Shown: positions 54,301-62,854, counted from the first letter of the stretch. The stretch: DNA of 64,000 nt from Plutella xylostella (GCF_932276165.1 NC_064008.1:7941001-8005000); one strand, 5' to 3'. Made by a program: numbers and translations. The notes: a model not told the origin generated them from the sequence alone.

Positions 54301-55432
54301 GTTTGGTGGTGCTGCTGCTCTCCTTGAGAACCCCGTGATGAGGTATGTAGTACCTTTCGTTACAGCTAGGCATGGACACAGGCCGCATATGGCCAATTTC
54401 AAGGTAGTCGGCCATGAATGCGCTGTAGAGCTGGTGAAGCCTGGCGTCTCTCTGTAGCTTGCGCTCTAAGTTAAAGAACCTTTTCAAGGCGTATGTACGG
54501 GTATCGCCCAGAGGCATGTGGGTGGATTTGAAGGGAAGTCGCACAATAAACCGTCCCGTCTCGTCCCGAGTGTGTGTCTCCACAAAATGCCTTTCACAAA
54601 GAATGTTCTCTGGATCTTGCACGGCGGTGGCTGGAACCTCCTCTACCTCCCAGAACTTGGACAAGGTAGAGTTCAGCTCGTCGGTCGTGCAAGACAGAGA
54701 CATGAGACTACACACTTGAGAGTTGACTGGCGCTTGCCCCATCAAAATCCACCCAAACACAGATTCATGCGCTGTGGGAAACCCTTCACCCAACTGGTAA
54801 GAACCGCCCTTGAACACCTGACTATACAGGTCCACGCCTATGAGGACATCGATGGGACCCGGGGTGGACAGCCTGTTATCTGCAAGCATAAGATGTTGGC
54901 ACCGCTCCATGACACGTGGAGATACAGAAGCAGTAGGGAGACTACCCGTGATGCGCTTTAAAACTACAGCTGTGGTTACCAACCCAGGAGCTGACCGATC
55001 ATGACGGGATGTCACTTGGATCTCAATGCTGCCATTGGTCCGCTGAGCAGATGAACCTCCCAAACCATACAAACTGCCAGATGAACTGCGGGGAAGCCGC
55101 AGCTTCTGGGCCAAATTCTCCGTAACAATTGATACCTGAGATCCGCTGTCCAACAAGGCTCTCACTATATGTACGTGACCATTGCAGTCAAGTACTCCGA
55201 CCATCGCTGTTCCCAGCAGCATGGTGCTCTGCACCCTACCGTCGGAGACCGTCGAGTTGAGGGATGCAGCCGAGTGCCCAGACACTGCGGGTAGACTTTC
55301 AGAGGGCACTACCATAGATGATGATGATGTGGAAGCTATCGGAGGCGATGATGATGATGACTGTGATGGAGACGTTGAAGATGAAGATGATGGTGCAAGA
55401 TGCAATTTGGTATGGTGGCGACCATTGCACAC
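51359..55432 (-). CDS. pol: BEL/Pao Pol: protease, RT, RNase H, integrase
   Basis: The 1357-codon frame reads without a break. The first codon here is GTG inside a Gag zinc knuckle (CNGRHHTKLH), so it is really the continuation of Gag. A Ser-rich linker (residues 15-50) is followed by the protease (LLDSGSQVSIV, about 91-101). RT: KLRAVFDASHPSS and CDIKQMYRNVRM, catalytic FVDDVVSG (F replaces the usual Y). RNase H: MGFSDASESGYSAVLY. Integrase: zinc finger HHVTHMHAG...MCHRCH, then DDE residues in VGIDFAGPF, SDCGMNF and GLWESAVKSA. 'SDCGMNF' differs from the usual SDNGTNF but keeps the Asp. The frame ends with the usual C-terminal integrase tail (LQLGDLVLIKED, WRKGRVLELHPG). Confidence 0.95.
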   Translation of the reverse strand: MCNGRHHTKLHLAPSSSSSTSPSQSSSSSPPIASTSSSSMVVPSESLPAVSGHSAASLNSTVSDGRVQSTMLLGTAMVGVLDCNGHVHIVRALLDSGSQVSIVTENLAQKLRLPRSSSGSLYGLGGSSAQRTNGSIEIQVTSRHDRSAPGLVTTAVVLKRITGSLPTASVSPRVMERCQHLMLADNRLSTPGPIDVLIGVDLYSQVFKGGSYQLGEGFPTAHESVFGWILMGQAPVNSQVCSLMSLSCTTDELNSTLSKFWEVEEVPATAVQDPENILCERHFVETHTRDETGRFIVRLPFKSTHMPLGDTRTYALKRFFNLERKLQRDARLHQLYSAFMADYLEIGHMRPVSMPSCNERYYIPHHGVLKESSSTTKLRAVFDASHPSSTGVSLNQILMPGPKLQQHISDVILRFRTYAVVLTCDIKQMYRNVRMHDDDCRYQTIFWCESPDQPLRKFELTTVTYGVSSSAYQAIRVLHELANINEVKCPEVARILREDTFVDDVVSGCGSIEEAKLLQQQVVDVLSQGGFTVRKWASNRDEVLNGYPSDHLECPFRFEESGDNIFKILGIEWNSDSDSFVYHVSPFGRCRSKREIMSNVARIYDPCGYLTPVTFKAKAFLQGLWSHNLGWDEPLPEELTTEWASFAEGFVNLRLPRITRFVSSDQPLTRELMGFSDASESGYSAVLYLRVVDASGEATVHLLMGKSRVAPIKQKMTIPRLELSGAFLLARMMHHVLTVLQSKMIVDHSIAWCDSSIALAWIHTPPHKLGVFEGNRASQIQGLVPSTEWRHVPSALNPADCASRGLRPDEIVGHDLWLSPSWLRDDPSTWPENIAVNSSSAQVHTGTIASEEEVVAVDPSFILGRYSSLSRTKRTMAWVLRFIRNVRSRNHPTKHDPLVVPEPLTVSELNGALLRMIRLVQMTSFSEEITALREKKPLKRLTQLSPFLDSEGLLRVGGRLRHSGLPFSAKHPILLPSKHCLTDLIVDYHHVTHMHAGPACLISVLSQRFWIPSARRVVRHRIHMCHRCHRLKARPLQPLMGDLPPNRVGQIRPFLKVGIDFAGPFLVKASTLRNAKSHKAYLCVFVCFATKAMHLEVTTDLTTEAFLAAFHRFVSRRGMASDDHSDCGMNFQGARRHLSEVETFLRSKQSDIDAALVGQGVRWHMNPPYSPHMGGLWESAVKSAKQLLKRTIGDRILTLEELMTMFCRVEAVLNSRPLCSLSNDPNDLEALTPGHFLIGQPLVAPPEPCFEDIPMPRLKRWQLVQQIAQHMWRRWQLEYLHTLQQRGKWTKDLPNLQLGDLVLIKEDHLPPLQWRKGRVLELHPGPDGVVRVVKLKTGSGTCLRSMAKLCRLPTLQD

Positions 55433-55457
55433 TGAGCACCTACTTTTTGATGTGCAT

Positions 55458-55970
55458 CTATTTGCAGAGTGAGAGCGCAGACAAATTGTAACATAGGCGC
55501 TGCTGTGTGACTACCTCCTTACGTTGGCTAGGTGTCATGGCGTTGAATGTGTCGCAGTTATAAATACTATGGCTACCCCTACAGAGCACACATGAAATGT
55601 CCATAGCGGCAAGACTTGTTCTGGTTTGTGAAGTCCCCGGAGTCCCCTGGTTGCTTGAACCCCTGGAGCCACCAATAGCCTCCAACACCCTAAGCTGGTT
55701 CTCCAAGAAGGCAAGCAAGCAGGAGAATGTGGGTATGGTGCTAGAAGAACCATCGAGGCTAAGCTCAAACCTACTTCTAAGGTCTTGGGTAAGTTTCCTA
55801 AGGATGATGTGGAGTAATAAGAAGCTCCAGGACTTCACATCAAAGCCTAAAGCACCGAGAGCCATACTGTTCTCCTTAATAACATTAACAAATTTGCGGA
55901 GGTTGACTGCTGAACCCTGTCCCAATGATGTGGACAGTATGGCTTCTAGGTGCTTATCAGCTATAAGCCT
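55458..55970 (-). CDS. gag: BEL/Pao Gag, C-terminal part with zinc knuckles
   Basis: The frame is open from about 55968; the first ATG-like start used by software is 55925. It reads KFVNVIKENSMALGALGFDV, a long helical region, and then a knuckle CVLCRGSHSIYNC (C-x2-C-x3-H-x4-C). The second knuckle begins (LCYN) but is cut by a frame break near 55485-55495 in a short T run, after which Pol's frame carries on. Gag and Pol are normally one frame in BEL/Pao, so both breaks (here and near 55975) are lesions or assembly errors. Confidence 0.8.
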   Translation of the reverse strand, partial: RLIADKHLEAILSTSLGQGSAVNLRKFVNVIKENSMALGALGFDVKSWSFLLLHIILRKLTQDLRSRFELSLDGSSSTIPTFSCLLAFLENQLRVLEAIGGSRGSSNQGTPGTSQTRTSLAAMDISCVLCRGSHSIYNCDTFNAMTPSQRKEVVTQQRLCYNLSALSLCK

Positions 55971-56581
55971 CTTATATTTTCATAGCGCTCCTTGAGAAGC
56001 TGATAAGCAATACTATAGTTTCCGTCGGACAACTGCAGGTGCTTAACTAAGGCGAGAGGTTCCCTATCCAATGCGCCGACCAAGTAATGCATTTTCTGTA
56101 CACTGGACAGACCCTCATTGTTGTGGATGAGGCTATCGAACAACCCTATGAAGTTGGGCCACTCGGTGTAGACACCCGAGAAACTCGGTAGATTTATTTT
56201 GGGTAGTTGAAATTGAGTTGATCTCGGCTCCACCCGAGTACCGCTGCTAGTCGATAAAAATCCCTCTGCTATCACTTTCACGGAATAGACCATCTCACAG
56301 AATTTTATATAATTATGGTCAGCCTGTTCCAGCGCGGACTCCTCAACCGACAGACCCTTCAGGCTCGTGTAGGCGTCCCGATATAGGTCACGCATCTCTT
56401 TTAAGTCCTCAAAACGGACTCTGAACATTGAAACGCTAGCTGGGTCCGATTTTCCCTGCAAACTACAAGCTAGCTTGTAGATCCCAGCTAGGTACTGCTC
56501 TGCAGCCTCCAGCTGGGCCATACACACTTTGGTGGGGTCGGCTGAGGAACCCCTAACCATTTTGCTTTCTGATTTGCTCAT
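55961..56581 (-). CDS. gag: BEL/Pao Gag, N-terminal part
   Basis: Starts MSKSESKMVRGS at 56581. Helical, with the BEL/Pao Gag (DUF1759-type) words: FQLPKINLPSFSGVYTEWPN, FIGLFDSLIHNNEGLSSVQK, MHYLVGALDREPLALVKHLQ, then AYQLLKERYEN. It stops at 55961 just after that, because of a frame break near 55970-55985 (looks like a two-base change). The rest is in 55458-55970. Confidence 0.85.
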   Translation of the reverse strand: MSKSESKMVRGSSADPTKVCMAQLEAAEQYLAGIYKLACSLQGKSDPASVSMFRVRFEDLKEMRDLYRDAYTSLKGLSVEESALEQADHNYIKFCEMVYSVKVIAEGFLSTSSGTRVEPRSTQFQLPKINLPSFSGVYTEWPNFIGLFDSLIHNNEGLSSVQKMHYLVGALDREPLALVKHLQLSDGNYSIAYQLLKERYENIRGL

Positions 56582-56872
56582 TGTGGTTTGTTAATATTTT
56601 CGTCTAATAAAATAACCTAAAAGCAGTCCCAGATATTTAAAAGGTACGTGTCAAAACGAAAGTTGGTCTGTGAACCTAATTCTCAGAATACGGTTGGGTA
56701 CTAGTGATGGGAACTCGACTAACCGATTTATGCCGGTTGACCATAGACACCAAGAGAACAGAACAACGTGACGTAACGATGACACGCACAAAACAGCTGA
56801 CTGAAGACTTCAGTTTCAGTTGTGAAGTTTAGACAGATGGTTGTAAATAAACCGGGATGGACTGAAAATAGG

Positions 56873-56894
56873 GAATCCGGTTTACGAAGGACCA
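56873..56894 (-). promoter_or_regulatory. BEL/Pao primer binding site, tRNA-Tyr-like
   Basis: On the minus strand TGGTCCTTCGTAAACCGGATT begins five bases after the LTR. TGGTCCTTCG followed by CCGGATT matches the complement of the 3' end of insect tRNA-Tyr (acceptor CGAAGGACCA). Assignment is from memory of tRNA ends. Confidence 0.65.
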
Positions 56895-56899
56895 TGAAA

Positions 56900-57315
56900 T
56901 GGAGGAGCAAGGGGGAAGTTTAAAGGAAAGAAACTGACCTGGCAGGAACGGTTGTCCGGCTGAGCAAATGCGTTTGACCTCTTCAAATTTCCACCCGTTC
57001 TTCTCCAGGTTGATGTGCTGATGTACCGGTGCGTGGCGTAGAGCTACGTGTGTTGTAGTACGCGGCGGATTGTGCTTCTATCGCGGATTGAGTGACGGGA
57101 GCGTAAGGTGCGTCGACCGACTCGAATCGCGGCGGTGGTAGAAGTGGACGAGGGTTGGTCGTTGAGGTGGCAGATGACAGCTAGTGTTCATCTACCTGCA
57201 GTTTCCGTTAGGATAGGGAAGGTGGGAAGGAGTTACAAACATCTGTGTACCTGTCTGTCAGCTGTTTGTGTGTGTACCCACGAAGTTCCTTGACCCTATG
57301 CCCATGGCCCCAACA
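56900..57315 (-). repeat. BEL/Pao 5' LTR
   Basis: 416 bp, four substitutions relative to the 3' LTR (see the element entry). It would hold the promoter, directed to the left. Confidence 0.92.
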
Positions 57316-57357
57316 GATGCTATTGAGGTTTTTGTATAAAAAAAATGAGGTACCAAG

Positions 57358-57558
57358 CCTGTGTCAAAAAGAAAACCTTCTTCCTAAGCTTGGACTATTT
57401 CCTACCACTCACGAAGTTTTCGTTCACCTTCAGAGCGAATGGAATACATTGTAAGCACATGAATTTCAAAAAACTCATTGGTACATTTCAGCGACGGAAT
57501 TCGACCAGCATCTCTGGCGTGAAAAGCGGGTGCTTACCCAACTGAGCTACCACCGCTC
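57358..57558 (-). mobile_element. SINE 5' half, inverted
   Basis: On the minus strand the head starts near 57558 (GAGCGGTGGTAGCTCAGTTG, box A; box B decayed to GGTCGAATTCC). It runs through the body to GTCCAAGCTTAGGAAG near 57362. It faces the 3' half at 57596-57767. Confidence 0.75.
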
Positions 57559-57595
57559 AAAAAGTAAGATAAGACAAGACGCTTGTTACATTTAG

Positions 57596-57767
57596 CACAT
57601 CTATATAATATGTGAACCCACCAACCCGTAGTAGTCCAGGCAGCGTGCTGGTAAATGGTACAAGCTTAGGAAGCCAATTTAGAGATTAGGGGTATGCAGA
57701 AAGGTTCCATTCGAGAGAGCCAGGTACAGGTACGAACACCCCCACAGAGAATAGAATAGAATAGAAG
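57596..57767 (+). mobile_element. SINE 3' half
   Basis: Plus-strand body from TTAGCACATCTATATAATAT to the end of the family (CGAGAGAGCCAGGTACAGGT, CACCCCCACAGAG) with the AGAAT tail. It lacks the tRNA head, which lies just upstream in reverse orientation. Confidence 0.75.
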
Positions 57768-57777
57768 ATGCTTGTTA

Positions 57778-57987
57778 TCCTAACTAATATTATAAATGCG
57801 AAAGTAACTGTGTCTGTCTGTCTGTCTGTCTGTTTGTTACTCTTTCACGCCAAAACTACTGAACGGATTTGAATGAAATTTGGTGTACATACAGTCTAGA
57901 CCCTGGGAAAGAACATTGGCTACTTTTTATCCCGGAATTCCCACGTGAAAACTTTTAAAGTCGAAGCGAAGCGCGCGGGAACAGCTA
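57778..57987 (+). mobile_element. Helitron-like non-autonomous element, copy 2
   Basis: Starts TC (57778), ends CTAG (57984-57987) followed by T. It contains five CTGT units near 57813-57833. Close to the copy at 30409-30611. Confidence 0.75.
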
Positions 57988-58370
57988 GTTGGTTTTAATA
58001 AGAGTCCACGTTTGTCCCGACCCATAGTCACTCTACACCGCCCCAAGCTACTCTATTAGCAACTACTTAAGGCCCCTCGGACACAAGATAACATTCGCAA
58101 CTAATGAAGCAACCAATTAGGCCTTTATGTGGATGTCGCTTATTAAGTAAAAATGTAGTCGAAGGCGTGAACGAGCGGGGCAGTGGTTTTATAGAATAGA
58201 ATAGAATGGAATATAATAAATCTTTATTCAAATAAAACAACTCATGATAATTACCTACACAGGTACATCCCACAAAATCAAATGTTAAAATATGGTTTGA
58301 CTGTGGGATATAACGTAGATTGTGCTGAGAGTCTCAGGTTTGATATTTTGTGTTTCTGAATTGAAGATCA

Positions 58371-58522
58371 TACAGGATGTTGTAAAAAGGGTATACTAAG
58401 CCGAAAGAGGGTGTATTTTTTATTTTCATGAATTTTCAAAACTCGTAGAACAAAAGTTGTTCAGAATGACGCCCTGATTCACCCCTATTGGGCTTAGTAT
58501 ATCCTTTTTGCAACACCCTGTA
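58371..58522 (+). mobile_element. Mariner-type MITE (TACAGGGTGTTGCAA), copy 2
   Basis: 152 bp. The left arm TACAGGATGTTGTAAAAAGG and the right complement TACAGGGTGTTGCAAAAAGG continue to GGTATACTAAGCC, giving inverted ends of about 33 bp with TA at the tips. Non-coding. Confidence 0.85.
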
Positions 58523-58908
58523 TAGTTTAAGTAGAAAACTGTAAAAAACGAGCATGGATTATGTTTAAAAGTGTTTTTCCCGAAATCATTCGGTAAATTT
58601 GTTGGTCTCGTAGTGATAGAAATTACATTTTCGGTTTTTATTTTAATTAACGTTTACACTTTAGTTACAGTTTTGTAGGAATACTTCTACCAGGTAGGTA
58701 TTTTTTTTTACATAGCATAATATAATAAATAATCGTTTACAAATATGTATTTTTGATTTTTTATTTAAGCCTGGACTGTCCTATTTCGAACTCAATAAAA
58801 TTGGATATTATATTTAAGTAGTACATATTTAGTTTTCTTCGCTGAAATTGTCTTAAATAAGTTCTTTTTTTTGCACTCCCATACAATTTACTCCCTGTAC
58901 CTCCTGTA

Positions 58909-59008
58909 GGTTGACTGGTAGAAAATGCTTTTAGCATTAAGTCCACCTAATTGTACATAATTACTTTTGTATATTGTGCAATGAAGAATAAATAAATAAA
59001 TAAATAAA
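58909..59008 (+). repeat. LINE 3' UTR end with AAATA tail
   Basis: GGTTGACTGGTAGAAAATGC, AGCATTAAGTCCACC, TGTACATAATTAC, then an AATAAATAAATA tail. It is the plus-strand version of 27302-27410. Confidence 0.6.
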
Positions 59009-59145
59009 ATAATGAAGATTTACCAGTGGAACGTGCATCTTGACCACATTACTTTTCATTGCATACATCTTTTTAATAATTATCATAATACAAATCCTCT
59101 ACCACTAATCCTGGCTGTATCATTAAAATCTCTACAGAAGTAGAC

Positions 59146-59290
59146 CCTCTAGTACGTGTTTTGCTATTTATGAAAACGAAAAAAGTTTACGTTTTCACCT
59201 GTCATCTGCATACATTATCCGTTAAAAGTTTCATGATAGTTTCCATTAGAGGCGCCATGCGAGAAAACGTAAACTTTTATAGTTTTCTAC
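59146..59290 (+). repeat. Interspersed repeat, copy 2
   Basis: It shares CTAGTACGTGTTTTGC, ATCTGCATACATTATCCGTT and a GAGGCGCCATG region with 30835-31035. Unknown type. Confidence 0.55.
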
Positions 59291-59957
59291 AATCTATCCA
59301 ACCTATACTGGACCTGCTGTATGGATAAGGTAATGCTATAAATGTCAATCGTTGTTTATACCTCACAAGATAAACATACATTAATCACATATACTATCAT
59401 TAGTAATGAATCGATAGGTTAAACGAAAATTAACTAACATTGTATGTAATTATAATTAATGTCATAATTATTATCTACTTCGCATGCCAATGGCGCTCGG
59501 GATGTCAAATACAATAAACTGCGTGCGGGTCGTTCAAAACACAGAGTACATTAATTATTCTGTTTCAAAATAGTTGTAATTTTCTAATTAATTTTATTTT
59601 TATTTGGTTGCTTCAGATACCCTGCCTAACATACATCCTGCTGCATTTGGTGTTCAGTATTTCTGACAACTTACCTGACTAGACTGACTATTCCTTACAC
59701 ATCAGAGACAAACCCTAGACAATTATACTTCGACGTTACATCCTCCGGATTTATAAAATTCACTATGTAGTCCACTGTTTATTGTACTAGGCATCGCACA
59801 ATATTTAAGAGTAATTCAAAACTTAAAACGTCATTTCCTACGACGTAGGGCGCCATCTACCTCCCGCGACAAGAACTGTCATTCATTGTTTTTGTGCGGG
59901 CATCGCAACAGCTTTCGCTTTGAAAAATTATAAAAATTTGAAAATATAGTGAGTGAA

Positions 59958-60066
59958 ATGGGAAAACGTAAACACAAGGATAAGGATTCGTATTATAGAA
60001 GAAAGTACAGGCGCCTACAGGATCGGATTCGAAGAGGAGAATACTCAAGTGATGAAATAAATCAAG
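59958..60066 (+). CDS. DIRS ORF1, possible first exon
   Basis: From ATG 59958 a basic N-terminus, MGKRKHKDKDSYYRRKYRRL and so on, reads to a stop at 60069-60071. A GT at 60067 could be a splice donor (CAAG/GTTAAT, weak). An AG at 60348-60349 after CATCTTTGC would join it in the right phase to the long frame beyond. That would make ORF1 begin with this Lys/Arg-rich, likely coiled, 36-residue segment. A basic ORF1 start of this type is familiar in DIRS elements. If there is no splicing, this is a short upstream frame. Confidence 0.45.
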
Positions 60067-60231
60067 GTTAATGAAAAAATTATACCCACTTTTTTTGGTT
60101 AAAATATGAAGAAGCAATGCAGTGGTTATTCACCGTGACGGGATCACGGCAGATAACAAAATAGTCTCGTGTCGCAACGCGATTGCGCCCAATGACTTTA
60201 AATTTTTACCGTTTACGGGTAGGTACCGTGA

Positions 60232-61335
60232 ATGACGACGAAAAATCAGACCATGATATGTTTACCTATACGAGTGTATGCTGACGCCGCCGCCGGCGTA
60301 CGTTATACAGAACGGTTTTATAAACTCGTGGCCTTTGACATCTTTGCAGATGAATACGGATCGACAACTTCGAGGTCTGGGTCCCCAATATCGGGTGATG
60401 AACGAATTTATTTGTCCGAGGTTGAAAACTCGGACCCCCAACAAACAACTTTGCGGTCAGTAATACAGGCGGCTCCGACGACCGCGCCCGACAACAGGCA
60501 CCCTCCTGGCGATGACGGCAACGTCGCATCTACATCGGCGGAGCCACAGCCGGGACCAAGTGGACTGTCATCGAACAGCAACAGGCCGGCCTTGTCTGGA
60601 GATATATTGGAGGCATTGGGTGACCCAAAGGCCAAGGGTGAGGTTTTCGGACCAAAAATTTTAGATGAGATATCTGAACGATGGGGGCGTGTATTAGTAG
60701 ACGGCCTTACAAAGGAACAAAAGGTTGACATTCAGGAGAAAAACCTTGTCCCTGAAAATTTCAAGCTAGCTAAAGCACCTTTGTTAAATCAGGAAGTCAT
60801 AGGGGTACTGGGAGAATCGGTAAAAAATCGTGACAAATTATTAGAAAAATCGCAGAATCACCTCGGTCTAGGCATTGCCTCTCTTGCAAGTTTTACTTCA
60901 TCGCTCATAGAAAATGACTTGGGCAAAATAGATATTATAAAAAAGATATCTGACATTACTCAGATATTCCTCGACTTACATAATGAGAACACCAAAACTA
61001 GAAGGAAGTTGGTAATGTCATCGTTGGATAAAAATTTCAACACCAGTATAACTGATGTAAAAAGGGACAAATATCTTTTTGGTGATAATTTGTGGGAGAA
61101 GATCAGAGCTGTTAAGACAGCTGAGAGATCGGGTCATCACATACGACGATCTGATAATATGAACCAAAGAAGATACCCGTCACAACAGGGAAACTGGCGC
61201 GGCCCGCCCCGACAATACAATCAACGGCTACCCAAACAGGGTGGGCAGAGGAGGCAACAGTACCAGCCGTACCGGAGAGCACCAGCCCCGTCCGCGCTGC
61301 CGAACGAGTGCGCGCCTTACCCGAGCCGGAGCGCC

Positions 61336-61366
<31 letters not shown>

Positions 61367-61392
61367 GCAGGCCGCCGCGCAGACCCCACTAG
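60232..61392 (+). CDS. DIRS ORF1 (Gag-like protein)
   Basis: The open frame is 386 codons from ATG 60232, or from 60350 if the proposed intron is removed. An acidic Ser-rich start (GSPISGDERIYLSEVENSD) leads to a PGPSG linker, then a helical conserved core (EALGDPKAKGEVFGPKILDE, ISERWGRVLVDGLTKEQKV, LLNQEVIGVLGESVKNRDKL). A very basic Arg/Gln/Pro-rich tail follows and ends in eleven prolines coded by a GCC run (61331-61364). The core is the usual DIRS Gag-like region, likely RNA-binding. The RT frame lies +2 relative to this one and overlaps it. Confidence 0.75.
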
Positions 61393-61830
61393 AGGTAATT
61401 CCCCACGCTGGCAGACTACGTTATTTTTTTAATAACTGGGAAAAAATTACAACAGACCCATCTGTCCTAGACTATATTCAAGGTTACACTATACCTTTCA
61501 CCAAATCGGTGGCACAATTTAATGAACCAAAAAATTGTTTATTCAGTGAGACTGATTGTAAAGATTTAGATTTAGCAATAAAAAGCCTTCTTGATTTAGG
61601 TGCAATTAAAAGATGTTCATATAAATCAGGTCAATTCATATCACCAATATTTCTTACACCTAAGAGTGACGGGTCTAAGAGGTTTATTCTTAATTTAAAA
61701 AGTCTTAACAAATATATTAACGCACCTCATTTTAAAATGGAGGATTTTCGTACAGCTACAAAATTAGTAACAAAGGATTGCTACATGGGATGTGTAGATA
61801 TTAAAGACGCCTATTTTTTATTATTGCAGA
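61308..61830 (+). CDS. DIRS reverse transcriptase, N-terminal part (truncated)
   Basis: The frame overlaps the end of ORF1. From about 61388 it reads the DIRS RT start: HAGRLRYFFNNWEKITTDPS, VLDYIQGYTIPF, LLDLGAIKRCS, GQFISPIFLTPKSDGSKRF, ILNLKSLNKYI, PHFKMEDFRTA, then CVDIKDAYFLL, which holds the first catalytic Asp. Immediately after, the sequence turns into LINE ORF1, although the frame stays open to 61892 by chance. The remaining RT, RNase H, methyltransferase-like domain and recombinase are missing. Confidence 0.85.
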
Positions 61831-62854
61831 AAATGAATTACTTCAATGTTCAACCTGCCAAAATTTCTTTCATTACGGTTGCAATAACATGACGTTAGCA
61901 ATGTATAAAGATAATTACATCAAAAAACGCCTGCCATGGTACTGCCACAAGTGCACCAGCAGTGTAACTACACGCCGTAGAAACGATGCAACACCTATAC
62001 GGTCCTCTTTCGGAAACCAGTCCCCCATATCAACGGAAGCACCCTCGACTTCTAAATCAGGGCAGGACTCTATTACCATTGATAAATTTAGCGCACTACT
62101 AGAGACGAAGCTAGACCAAAAGCTTGACAGTATTAGGAATGCAATTACTCGCGATATAACGGCAGCAGTGGTCCGTGAGATGAACTCCGCTATTGAAAAA
62201 CTTAAAATAGAATTTACGCATACAACGGACTTCCTGGCCCAAGAGCAAGCAGACCTTAAAAAAGATATAACTCAGGCAAACGCCCGAATAAAATCGATAG
62301 AAACTGAGAATAACATTCTGAAATCGGATCTACTGTCTACTAATCGTCGTCTAGCTACATTAGAGAGAGCCTCGCGGAGTCACAACTTAGAAATACATTG
62401 TGTGCCGGAGAAACGTACAGAAAACTTATTCTTGCAGATGAAAAGCCTGTGTGAAACTTTGAACCTATCAGTTGCGGATCATGAAATTTGCTCAGTAAGG
62501 AGAGTGGCTAAATTAAACCCGGCAAGTACTCGCCCTCGCAACATTCTTCTGACGCTATCTTCCGAACGACAGAGAGAAAATTTTATTTCAGCCTACAAAA
62601 GATTTAATAGATCCAATAGTTCAAACCCACTCAACTCATCACATCTCGGAATTCAAGGTGAAAGCAAACAGATATACCTGGCCGAACATGTATCTCCGGA
62701 ATGCAAGGAACTGCATGCCGCGGCAAGGAAAATGGCCAAAAATCTATCTTACAAATATGTGTGGGTTAAATATAATCGTGTATATGTGCGTAAGGACGAC
62801 ATATCTCCCCCTTTGTATGTGAAAGACTTGGACTTCCTAAATAGTTTAGCTTAA
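61826..62854 (+). CDS. LINE ORF1 protein
   Basis: The frame is open from the junction; the first ATG is 61889. Before that ATG the frame already encodes zinc ligands (CSTC at about 61847, FFHYGC at about 61865), and after it WYCHKC. Together they give a PHD-like C-x2-C-x4-H-x2-C...C-x2-C finger, so translation from 61889 would lose part of it. A coiled coil follows (about 62080-62370: FSALLETKLDQKLDSIRNAI, NARIKSIETENNILKSDL). Then comes a C-terminal domain of the type shared by LINE ORF1 proteins and baculovirus FP25K (SRSHNLEIHCVPEKRTENLF, VADHEICSVRRVAKLN, IYLAEHVSPECKELHAAAR). It would coat the element RNA. Confidence 0.8.
   Translation, partial: AENELLQCSTCQNFFHYGCNNMTLAMYKDNYIKKRLPWYCHKCTSSVTTRRRNDATPIRSSFGNQSPISTEAPSTSKSGQDSITIDKFSALLETKLDQKLDSIRNAITRDITAAVVREMNSAIEKLKIEFTHTTDFLAQEQADLKKDITQANARIKSIETENNILKSDLLSTNRRLATLERASRSHNLEIHCVPEKRTENLFLQMKSLCETLNLSVADHEICSVRRVAKLNPASTRPRNILLTLSSERQRENFISAYKRFNRSNSSNPLNSSHLGIQGESKQIYLAEHVSPECKELHAAARKMAKNLSYKYVWVKYNRVYVRKDDISPPLYVKDLDFLNSLA

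Larger units (their letters stand above)
50730..57315 (-). mobile_element. Complete BEL/Pao LTR retrotransposon
   Basis: Two 416-bp direct repeats (50730-51145, 56900-57315) with TG...CA ends enclose, on the minus strand: a tRNA-Tyr-like primer site, gag (two breaks), pol with protease-RT-RNase H-integrase, and a polypurine tract. The domain order and the Gag and RT words are those of BEL/Pao. The LTRs differ at four positions (50815/56985, 50864/57034, 50905/57075, 50959/57129), about 1 percent, so it is young but older than the errantivirus. The bases next to the ends (TAAGC left, GATGC right) do not form a 5-bp target duplication. Confidence 0.93.
59800..61830 (+). mobile_element. DIRS-type retrotransposon, 5' part, cut by a LINE
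   Basis: It carries a Gag-like ORF1 and the first third of a DIRS reverse transcriptase. DIRS elements use a tyrosine recombinase instead of an integrase; that part is not in the window. The left limit is uncertain and no inverted terminal repeat was identified. At about 61826-61835 the RT is replaced by a LINE ORF1. Confidence 0.8.

Noticed and set aside
53602..54961. Several antisense open frames of 70-150 codons over the BEL/Pao pol
   Set aside because: They are shadows of a long coding frame on the other strand and show no motif.
61331..61364. Programmed frameshift at the GCC run between DIRS ORF1 and RT
   Set aside because: The run could cause slippage in sequencing or replication, but overlapping ORFs in different frames are normal in DIRS elements and nothing here supports a specific recoding signal.
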